DNA from: Saccoglossus kowalevskii
Taxonomy: Eukaryota; Hemichordata; Enteropneusta; Harrimaniidae
DNA: 64,000 bases
Direction: 5' to 3'
NCBI RefSeq assembly: GCF_000003605.2
Contig: NW_003109103.1
Coordinates: forward strand, 150,778-214,777
A program made the position numbers and the translations under genes. How positions within the stretch are numbered: position 1 is the first letter of the stretch; every line of letters begins with the position of its first letter. Positions 42,501 through 54,500 of the stretch are shown here, in pieces. The notes under the pieces were generated by a model. That model searched no databases. It saw only the letters and a list, made by a program, of their open reading frames with translations, and was not told the DNA's origin.

Positions 42501-45500
42501 GGTGGTTGCATGAATATAGTCAAATGACTTACTCATAATTTTTTTTTTCCCACCTACAGAATCAAAATTATTTACATTGTATACATAAAATATTACATAC
42601 ATAAAATATATCATACAGTACGTGTAATGTAAAATTCAAAATAAATTGTTGAAATGTGAAATATTTGTTGAAATTTCCTCTGAACAGTTGTTTTGCCGAT
42701 AGGCTAAATAAATAATGCAAATAAAGACCTGAATGGTTGTTCCTCATTTTTGCTACCTTGCTACTTTACTATTATAGTATTCAATATTTATTTCTAATTT
42801 GATATTTTTGTACAATTTAATGAATTATTTTTTTTTTTTTCCTTCACTGAGTGTATTGTGTTTAAGAAAGTTGACTTCTTTTGTTCATGCTTTTAATTTT
42901 AATCAAGTCGTCCGGATATCTATTGCAAGGTATCATACCTCATAGAAATATTTGTGTTGCGCCCATAGAGAATACCCCTTGTAATCTGCAACTTTGCCTC
43001 GGGCTCCACTTGTTTTTAAGTTGTCCTCATGAATGCGTGCAATGTCCAATCTAAGCACAAAAGAAACTATTTTTTTTTGCTTTTTTTTTTTGCTCTGTCA
43101 ATGATTCATAATCTCAATCTCAATCTCAAGAGCCTTAGGTCTATATTACAAAGTCTCACGTTGATTGTCTTTTTTCGAGAATTTACACTCCAGTACATTT
43201 TTCACTACTTTAGCATTTCCGTCGTTTCATGTGACACATCATGAATTATGACATAAAGGATATATACTTTGCATTTCAATGAAGTTGGTTCTTCCCATCC
43301 AATTACCAGTATTCAGTATATTTTATGACGTCTCTGAATGCCACTGTGTAACATTCATGAAATTAAAAGCATGTGCATGTTCTCAAGATAATAATTCGGC
43401 TCCAGAGAAATTGGTGCTGGCTTCAGTGAACAAATTGATCAAACTTATAGAAAAGTAATTATTTCTTTCCCTCTTCATGATATTGGATTAGTTTCTGCAC
43501 ACTCATTCCCAATTTGCATAAAAATTACTGAAATCATGAACTTGTTTGAAAATCAATGTTATTACCATTTCTATCGTCGATTCCAGTAATAAATTCCTTT
43601 CAAGTTCTGTTTCTCATTTTCATCAGATTAATTTTCTCAATAATTGAGTAAATAATCTGTCAATCAAAACTCTATTCGAAATTGAAAATTAATTTCTTGG
43701 CTTCCATGCATATTTTATGAAACAGTCAGATTTGGAGGAATCCTTTCAGGCTCTGACAAAAGTAACAGAAAGTTGTTTATTAATGGTGTTATCACTTGTA
43801 CTTGTCATGTACATCCTTTTATACTCGCCAACAAATAAAACCTTGATATAAAAAAAATAACTGACAATAGTTTTTTTTGTTCAATATGTGTGCAGCGGCA
43901 ACTTGGAGACTTGCTTCATTATTTTAATTATATTAATGTGATGAATTTTCTTTGCACTCATACCCGGTGGTTGAACTACAGAACAGTTGTTTCCACATGT
44001 ACTGTGTAATGTATGTACCCCATAATGAAACCTGATATTAATAACGAGAAATAATTTGTCATATCCTTTTCTTCCTCATTTTCATCAATTAAACCAAATC
44101 AATTGTGATTATTTGAACAGTATTTTTCGGCAGTAATAAAATTCCCCACTTAATTGAAAAATTCTGTCTAGTTGGTGTCCCATTTGTTAAACCAAACCCC
44201 ATTGTACAGTTAAGCTTTCAATAATGGTGTAATAATATAGAAACCTAATTTATACTGTGAAATTGCATCTCATTACACCAAATTTTCTCTATTAGATACA
44301 CCTATGGAAATTATGAAGGGATAAGTTATAATAAATATTAAATAAAGTTTCTTATATGTCTTCAGATGAATGTAATACAGTACTCTTTTGTTTGTCGGAA
44401 CAATGGTGAAGAATGTTATTAGAATTTGAGCTAATGACAGTTGAAATTTTTTGACAACTGACCGTTAGGCACCTTTCCAATAATGGTGTACCTGAATACT
44501 GACTTAGTAAAGTTTGCCTGGCCCTACTAGATAATAGACTCCTTTAGTGCTCTGACAATAACATGCAGTATATAAGGAAACAAAAAACCATCAAAAAGGA
44601 TTCCATCATAAACTACTGTAATAATGAAAATGTTTAATAACAAAGCTCTAATACTATTGTCAGTAACTAACAGGCTGTAGACTCAATGTTCAGCTTGTTC
44701 TATTGACGACAGAAAGGACTGAAACTAACATCATTGTGCAATTTGAGTGCAACGACGAGAAAATCTCTCTCAGCGACATCTTCTCTGCAAACTGATAAAT
44801 CTCATTATGAAGTTAATATCTGAATATCTACATGGTGGCAATAAATATATAGTATATGTATTGAAATAAACTCAAATGGGCAATATATGAAAGCATCAAG
44901 GAAGTGGCAATGAAGTGGAAAGTGCCTGAGAAAGTGTAGGACAAAGGCACCGACACCATTATGTGATTGAAATGAATAGTAAAGTGATGCAGCTCAATAA
45001 CATAGTAGTATATGCATAGTCTGCCGTAAACTGGCAATATATTCATGTCCTGAGTCATTACGACCAATCACTAACTTATTAACTTGGCGATATTTCTATT
45101 CAACTTTTTTATTTTCGCTGTCATAAACCAGTCGTGTGTGATTCCCCACTTTTACCAGAAATGTTCATGTCGGTCGTATTAAATGAGCATAGTTCTGACT
45201 TTGATGCATATTAAAACAGACACAAAAGTCAGTATTTCGATGCATGGCTTTTAGTAGTGAGGCTACACACGATGTTTTTGACCTGTATGCTTTTTTTAAT
45301 GGATTGCACATATTTTCTTTAGATTTGAAAGCATTTAAAAAGTGTATTGATTGACCCAATCTTGGATGAGCGTGGCAAATAAAACAAATCACGCTTTATA
45401 GAAATCATAAGAAAGAATGCTAGCCCTGAAGGTTGTTACTGTAACTTTATTAGCCATGTGATTATTAATCAACGTTTCATCAGTGAGAAAGATTGAGCAG

Positions 45501-48500
45501 TGCTGGAGGGTTACCTGGGATATCATTGTGTCACTCTAGAAATGTTTGTTTATTTTGCCATCCTAGTTTACATGCAAGTCATTAGGCATGATATTTGTAC
45601 TTGTGGAGCAGTTATACCTTTCTGTTTGCACAAAAATTAGCCTGCAGTGATTTATCATCAAGGTTATCTCTTGCTGGATTGTTCCAAAACAAATGGAAAT
45701 TAGAAAAGCAATTTATTATAACTTAACCAGCTGCTGACACTGACATTCTCTTTTTACAGTAATTTGTTGTAATTTTTTTTTTTAAATCTTGATGTATTAA
45801 TTGTTTCTTACATAGTTTAGCCTGTCAGCATAGCTCCAATCCATCAAAGGCTAGATTCAAATCTGATTCATCCTGTTGTACTTTCCGAAATTAAAAAGCA
45901 AGTCACTGGGGGTCACCTGTATCTTATACATAGTTTTGAATTTTCAGTATTCAGCACACTGTTCACCTTTATTACATTTTTGCTTTGAGGGCTGTTTCAT
46001 TTTAGATGCACCAGGCTTCTTTCAATTACCATTATTAAAACATGCAAAATTTATTATATTTTCAAGTATCTTTCAGTAGGATATTCCCCTGAGAGATGGG
46101 ATCAAACCAATAGAATTTTAAATTCAAAAAAGGTTTACCTCGTGCACGGATTCATGGCAATGGCACGCTAAGAACCAGCCTTGGATTGAAATTGTCAGAC
46201 ATGTAAAGTGAAAACTGTAGTAGAGAAACAAACAGCTCAATATAACATGACATTACCTATATGAGAATGTTTCAACATACTTTGTAGTGCATGAACAGTT
46301 GCATTACATGCAAAGACAAAGGTCAGATATTGAGTAGGATAGTTTGTGATGACAATCTGCTTGCTAGAACACGACACTCAACGGTTGAGCACTAGATTCT
46401 TGCTGCACAACTGAAATACTACCTGTACAATCAAGGTTCATAATAAACGGGATGTGATTTGCTGGCTTTTACTTTGCAATCTGTCTCCCTCCTGGAATCA
46501 AATTTCTTTTTTTAATAGCCTGGCTGTGACAGTTCTTTAGAAAGATTCTCTCGTCCTGTTCTGATTAAATACGGCTAACAAACATGATTTCAGTTTGAGA
46601 TGCTAATTAGCAACGTTTTGACCAATTATACGTTTTATCCAAATTACCAGACCATTCATTCCATGTTGTACATCGCATTCGTAGCAGCTTGACTTTTCTT
46701 TCAACAACAAAAAAAAAGGGCCATAGTATTATTTTTCACATAATGATATTGCGATCACAACCAATAAATAGAAAAAAAAAGATATTTTCTTTTGAAATGT
46801 GATTTCTATAAGAGAGGAAATAACATTGAAAAAAAGAAAGAATGCTTGCAACTAATGCTCTTAGTGTTTTTCATAGAAAGGTTAATTCATCTGTTTTATG
46901 TAGTTTATTTGAGTCTCACCGGAATCTGCAGTAGCGTCCATGGACATAAAGGTCAGATTTGCAACCAGGATAACAGTAATACAATATTCATTGTAAAAAA
47001 GACTCCAGACTCTTCTTTTTAAACATCTCCTGAGAGATTGGTGCAGCTGATAGCAATTAGGAGTGTTACATTAAAATTACAAATTGTATCAACAGCTCCT
47101 TATTAATATGCTCTGTCACATTTCATAGACTATTTACCTTTCTCTAAAAGCTAGTGAATTATTCATACTGAAAACTTCAAAAGTATCATTTCTTTCTCAC
47201 TTCTCATCTTTATATATGTATGCTTTTTTGTGTTTAAATGACAGGTAGACAATGTTATTGTGCATGGCTAATAGCCCCCTCATTTAAGCTATCTGTGTGT
47301 CATTGCTGTCACCTTCAATCTGGATTTAACAAATTGCACATGATAGAAATCATACCCTTTCACTTAAAAATTATGATTCATACTGTTATTGTGTTATGAC
47401 GAGTGATATTGTTTCATCACCCGATTGTTCTGCGGTTATGACTATAGAAAGGATGTAGCTTTTCAAACCCTAACCTTGCTACCTGCGCAAACAGCCGTTC
47501 AAAAGAAATTCACTTAGCCAAGCTTTTATGCTGTCTACAGAGGTTGCTAATATTTTCCACAAACATTTTATAGCCTAAAAGCCATATCATGTAGTGTTGT
47601 TATATTAAATTAGTGAATTAACATACACACCAGTTTTATTCACCCGAACTCCATCTAAAAAAAAATAATCAGATTGGGTTGTGAAATGACTCTTTTGTGT
47701 TCAAAATCCTTGGCATATCACTCAGTAGCTTTGCTGACTTGGCTAGGCTGATACACTGGCTTTTAATACTGTTTCCTCTGCACAATTAGAGTTGTGTTCT
47801 TGTTTTATTAATAGATAGAAATATACCATGATGCTATATTCTTCTATTGTAACAGGTCATATGTACATTAATTGTTAATTATATGAGCTTCTAAGACTCT
47901 ATTTCCACCATATATGTATTGTGCTTTATGGTATATATTAATTAAAGTACAGGAACTCGCTAGTTATTTAGCTATAAAAAAAAAAAAAATATTACTGGCT
48001 ACCACATTAACCTTTGTTCATTATTCTCCCTCCTACTTGAACAGGTATCTCTGTCTTTGATCGGATATTCCAACTACATGTCAGCTTACTATTTTTTATT
48101 AGACCCCCTAACTTTGTGGTTTCCATGCTTCCAATATTGATTGAATGTGAATTGATGCTTGGTGGTATATTGGCATAGTTGTCACTTTGTTAAATTTTCA
48201 TGTTAAATTCCCATATATATAGCTTGCACTATCTTGATGTAAATATATTCGGCTCTGATAGAAAGGAGTACTTGAATTAGTAACAAAAAACATCATGAAA
48301 AGCCAGTAAGAAAGATACATCACATTCAAAGTAGCTGTACTAGTATGCACCCAATATACAAGTTTGTATTCCTGATTTTATAATTTATTCTGCAATTTGA
48401 ATGAGGTCATTATTAATAAAAATTTATGCACATGATAAGTTCAATTATTTTGCATCAGTGGTCTTATCAAAAACAATATTTGGTACTCAATATTTTCTCA

Positions 48501-51500
48501 TTTTATTTTTCTTTCTACAAGGCTTGCCTAATTGACAGTTGCTAGGTATTAAGTGCTGGTTATGCCATACACAGCAGTGTGTGTCATTCTCCATTACCTG
48601 TGACAGGGTGGCCACTGCAAACAACGCATTTTACAATCTGTCAAATATAGACTTAAACACATTTTGAATGAGCAATGTGTTATACTTGCCTCTTAATTAA
48701 TATGTTGTTTCTACCTCTCCTGCTCACTCACCCATGCCTGCTCTTCTAGGTCACTGATCACCTTGGTTTTTGAATAATTCCAAAAAAATCCGTTGCTTAG
48801 TTACATTTGAATAAAATCACATCTAATCTAATCTAATAATCCTGATATTTAAACAATATTGCTTTGTCAGTCGTCAAATATAATCATAACTTAAAATAAT
48901 TTGAGAATCCTGAGTTGATGTGGGGGGAGGTTGTGCAATCTCCCATCTGAAAGCATAATTTCAATATTGTAATAAATTTACAGGAAACTGTTTTTTTGTT
49001 ATAAGAGAGCATAAACTTGAAATAAATGGGTGAACTGTTGTTTTAGCTGCTCATTATAATTTGTGTGTGGACAATCATAATTCAGCTGGTGGCTATAAAT
49101 TGCAGTGTGATACAAACTAGAAAGTATGAGTGCTTAGTTTTACAGGTGAGCCTGCCTCATTAAAGCCTTACAATTCAGAAATGCATCATATCTGATACAC
49201 ACTTGAAGCAAAACCCATCAATGCATGGCTCTGATAGAATATTGTATTTCTGCCTACCAGCAGATTATAGTTGAAGTGATCAGCAAATATGACAGAGATG
49301 TATTATTTTCTACACTATCGTGAATATGCTGCACACTTTTAATACGCTAGATAACTTAATACCCATGTTCCACAAATATTGCTGGTATAATTTCCACCAG
49401 GATGACAGTTTTAATTAAACATTCAACGCGCCGGTGCACAGTTTTAATGGTTAATATGCCCAAGTCTGACCTGAGAAATGGTTGTCTGTGTAGTTGCCGA
49501 CAGGAAGGCTACATAGGATAACCATCAGAAGATGATTACTTAATTTCATGAGAATATAATGCGTGTTTGCCTTAATGTGATATGTTTTATGTATGTGCTC
49601 CTTTTTGCCCTCCTCTTTGAAGTATAATCACTGTGCTGCATTTAATCAAATGTGAAACGTTTTTTTATTATTTTTTTCTGTGCTCCAGTGCTAAGATTGT
49701 ATAACTACTACTTCAGAATCTTGAAACATGATTTTCTTCAAGCAGTACTGCTATAAGCACTTGTTATAACTATTTGTATTTTAAAACACTCTATAGAATA
49801 ACTCAAGCTTTGTGTTTAAATTCTCAATTGTTGTTTCTTTGTAAATTTATTCTCAGTGATGTAGAACAGAGTCCCCGCCCCTTCTAATAAAAAATAGCAG
49901 CCATATTTAACTTAACCAATTTCTTATTAAAAGAAATTGGGGACAATTTCTTTCTAATTTCCTGCTTTGAGAGCATATTAGATTTCTAGGATAGTGTGAA
50001 ATATATATGGCTCAATTTAAAATAAGTTCTTCCTTTACATGAAAACCATATGCTATTGTATATTATACCTACTCCCATCACATAGTAGCAAATTACTTCT
50101 TGGATGTTTTGTCATGCTGCTTTTAAAACTCTCACACAAGTAGCAAGGTGTTATCTCATTTATTTTAAAGTAATTCTGATTATTGATCATCTTTGGACCA
50201 AAAAGTTACAACTTAGCATATTTGACACTAGTGTCTCACCAAATATGATAATATTCCTACTTTAACCCCCCTCAATCATATAATGGTTTGTACCTTGCTA
50301 TTGAAAGCCATGCCTACACCTGCAGGTCTGAAGAATTGCCAGAGCATGTATGCAAAAGGCAGTGAGATAAGACACAACATTTTTAGCATGACTCACTGAT
50401 AACAAAAGAGCTTCAATTAATTTTGGATTAAACTTGTATCAATTTGTAGAGAGGGAATACTAAAAATATAGAATGGTAGTGCTAAAAAGGAATAATGTAA
50501 TCTTTGTTAAGTCAAATAAAAAACCTTTGTCTGCTTGACAATATCCAATTTTATTACCTCATACATGCACAGTTTTCACTATTTTTTATGACAACAATGA
50601 CATTTGTATGATAATAACTAAATAGAAATCTTTTTAATATGTTACAATAATTTTTGCCAGATTGAACAGATTACTATTGCGTTATCTATCAATAACCTCA
50701 TACTTGTACTGATGGTGTGCCATTGTTCTCCAATCTCAGCTCAATTGTCAAGTGCAATTACGTTTTAACAAATAGACTTTATCTTTAAATTTTGTTGGCT
50801 TTCTCTCCTCTTTATGGTACCCCTGATACGATCTCAGCTGTGCCAAGACCCACTGTGGTTACATTTTGAAAAGATTTATCTAACGTTTTTTTTTTACTTA
50901 AATTTGTAAAGGTGAAAGTGATGTTAAGGATATGTCCAAGTCCACACCATTATGAAGGAGGATCGTTTTTATCCTTAGATCCTAAGAAGAAACAAGTTAC
51001 GATATACGATCCGGCGTTTCTTAATAATGGTTACATGACACCAGCACACCGAAGAGCAGGAGTTATGGCTCCCAAAATGTTTGCATTTGATGCAATATTT
51101 TCACAGGATGCAGCACAGGTATGTTCAGTTCAAGCTTTTAAAATCAATGTACTTATTGATTAAAATGGAGTGGATCTGAATTAAATGTGTTTGTTTTCTT
51201 TATTTATGAAATAAATACTACAAAAACACTGTTTGGAAAATTGGTGTTTTCATCCTATGATTGTAAAGTTAAAAATATTATCCATTAAATTTGAAAGGAA
51301 ATATATTGTATGTGAAAAAAAGGGGGGGGGTTCCCTATTTGAATTTAAATTGCTAGATACTTGTAAATAGACTTGTCAGTTATTATTTTGTTCTCTCTTG
51401 TTAGGCTGAAATATGCGCTGGCAGTGTTGCAGATATTGTCCAATCAGTGGTGAATGGTGCTGACGGTTGTCTATTCTGTTATGGACATGCACGTCTAGGT

Positions 51501-54500
51501 ACGAATCATTTATTAATTCAGAGCATGCTTTTTATAACAAATCCCATCTTTCATTGCAGAATGTCAAACATAAAAAGGAATGTCACGTAATTTCTGATGT
51601 TAGAGCTTGTTTGCTTTCAATGGGTGCAGTAATAAGAAAAATATAATGTGTGCGTGTCTTTGAAAACCATTGAATCGTCTTTTCAGTGAATCGTAGTACT
51701 CAACATCAGGCAGTGAATCGATTCAACTAGGATGTTGGATGCTGAGATAGTTAGCCATATAAATAGTACTTAATGTTTAAAGATACACACCCTCAAATTG
51801 CTATTCACAAGCATACAAGATGACGAAGAAAGGTGCATTAGCTCACTGGACTGCAGTTGGTAATATGAATGATGTGCAGTCTTGTGGAAGAAATGGAATC
51901 AATGTGTCAGTTTTCCATTAATGCATTCAAGCACAAGCTGAAGTCATCTGCATGCAGTGCGGCAGTCGGGCAGGCAGCCTGGCGTCTTTAAAATTCTGAC
52001 TGTTGAACTTCTCATGATTACACATAAGTACATGAGATGTGTGCGATTGATACTCAAAGGCATATCAAGAAAGTTGATGCAAATTTCAACTAACTTTGAC
52101 AGCTTCTTTTCTGCCCTATGAGTAGTAGCATTAGCAGTAATACACAACCTCAATAGTGTCAATATGACCCTTGTTCCTTCTGTCAGATGTTGAGATTTGT
52201 GTGAGATGTCACGCCATTTTAATCAGTCACAATTTCCATTCACTGTAACGTTAATTTACTTCTGAGATTCACCTTTGTATATTATTAAAAAATTTTGAAT
52301 GTGATGTTTCAGGCAAAACATATACTATGATTGGTAAAGATGATCATCCACAAAATCTTGGAATCATACCATGTGCCATCTCCTGGCTCTTCAAACTTAT
52401 CAATGACAGAAAAGAAAGAAGTGGTGCTAGATTCTCTGTGCGTGTCTCAGCTGTTGAAGTTGTCGGCAAGTCAGAGAACCTTAAAGATTTATTGGCTGAG
52501 CAAGCAATGGGTAAGCTAATGCCAGTGATATTTAAGCCATCTGTTGTGATCTAGCCCATCTGAATACAGTGATCAGGGCATGATTTTATTTGTCTACTTT
52601 TATATCTTGACATTTGCCCCTAACAATGGCCAATTCCCCAAACCCCCAGTAGAGCCAGCATCAGTTTTCCTAATGAGACTCTCTTTTTGAAATCACTTGA
52701 CTTTGCCATGGGTCAGTGCTTCATCACTGAATGTCTAAGTTGAAATGGTGCATTATGAATTCTTAAAGTGTTCTCCAGATTATTCCCACCGATACAGACA
52801 TATAAAGTCTTAGTCACCGGCCTTACAAGAAATCTGTTCTATAAAGTTGAACTGTTCATTGAATCATGAGAGTGCTGCCATATTTTCTACCAAATCATTC
52901 TAAGTATGTTTACTTTTCTTTCACAAGGGAATCTGGAAGAGTCATTTGTCTTCTTTGACTCATACTCATTAGGGTATCATTATGATTGTTGTCGATAAGC
53001 AGAAGTAGATTTATTGAGGCCACTCAAGTAAAGTGGGCTCAAGCTCTTATTTTTTTTATTTATATAAACATCAAATTGATTCATAAATAAAAAAGAACTG
53101 TGTGGAAATAATTAGATATCATTTCTTGCAATTGATGGACTGAGCTCAATTCACCATGGATTTTGTTTCATTTTTATGATTTTTTTTTATTAAAATTGAT
53201 TCTCACACAATTAATGTTATTAATGTTATATTGATTTTTCTTTCTTTACTTAAAATCGCAACAGGAAGTGCCAATGGGGTTGGGACCTCCCCTGGTATCT
53301 ACCTTAGAGACGATCCAATTTGTGGTGTTCAGCTACATAATCAAAGTGAATTGCGTGCACCAACACCAGAGAAAGCTGCCTTTTACCTTGATGCTGCCTT
53401 AGCTGCCCGGTGTCAGCCAATGTCAGGTAAAAGCACTTTTTAAATACATGTGTTCAGTGAAACCTGCTTAAATGGAACATGAAAGTAAAAATTGTTTAAA
53501 ATTTGTACTGTATAAAGCTTGTGAATTATTTTGCTGATAGTCAAATGCACTAAATTAAAACCCAGTTAATAACAAAATGTATTGTTTTCTAAAAGCTAGT
53601 AAATCCAACATCAAATTTGCTAATATTAAACCCAGTGAATATTTTCCCCTCAGCAGTATTCATATTTTGTAATGCTTTTGGTTTTGATATGGTCTATTCA
53701 CAAAGGGTTCAGTTTATATAGGTTTCACTTTAGTGGCAATGATTTAATCAATTCTGCTGAAAATTAAATTTAAAACTTGTACATTTTTATTTCAAGAATA
53801 AAAACAAAATAATCATCTTTTTCAACTGTGAGGGCAGCATTCATCGTATGTGCAAACTTTCAAGTAAATGTTGACTTAACATGAAGCTGGATTCATTGTC
53901 TGTATGAGAGAAACTATTGTAACTACTCTACTTGATTTATTAATTCACAATTGTGCTTGTACCTAGATGGTGATCCTGATGAAGATGCCAAGACTTCCCA
54001 CATGTTGTTTACATTACATATCTACCAGTATAGAGTGGACAAATCCGGAAAGGGTGGTGTGGCTGGCGGTAGGAGTAGGCTGCATCTCATTGACCTGGGC
54101 AGTTGTGGGAAATTAGGCAAGACAAACAGTACTGGATCAAGTCTGTCTTTATCAGCACTGGGCAATGTTATATTGGCTTTAGTCAATGGAGCTAAACATA
54201 TACCATTTAAGTAAGTGTTTGATAAATTTGAATTTAAGAATTATACATTTATACTTCTTTTATAACAAGTTTTATGAATTATTATTTTAATGTATTTATA
54301 TGCAAATGTGAATCCATTTTAACATTCACATATTCATTGATTGTTCTGCTAATCAATAAAAATTGACTATTTGTTCACAGGGAGAGTAAATTGACACAGT
54401 TGTTACGAGATTCCTTGGGAAATTTATCATGCAGAACAACCATGATTGCACATGTGTCAGCTGGGATGTCATTTTATTCAGAGGCATTATCAACAGTACA

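Larger units (their letters stand above)
27604..50911 (+). other. Intron 4 (23308 bp), the largest
   Basis: This GT-AG intron separates the N-terminal module from the motor. It contains homopolymer runs (C13 at 27956-27968, A16 at 30523-30538, A19 at 37841-37859), a (TTTG)n tract near 34499-34521, a two-copy 48-bp repeat at 28501-28596 and a possible old dispersed repeat near 32050-32345. No gene is recognised on either strand. Its size and position make it the natural place for enhancers or an internal promoter, but none can be called by eye. Confidence 0.7.
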
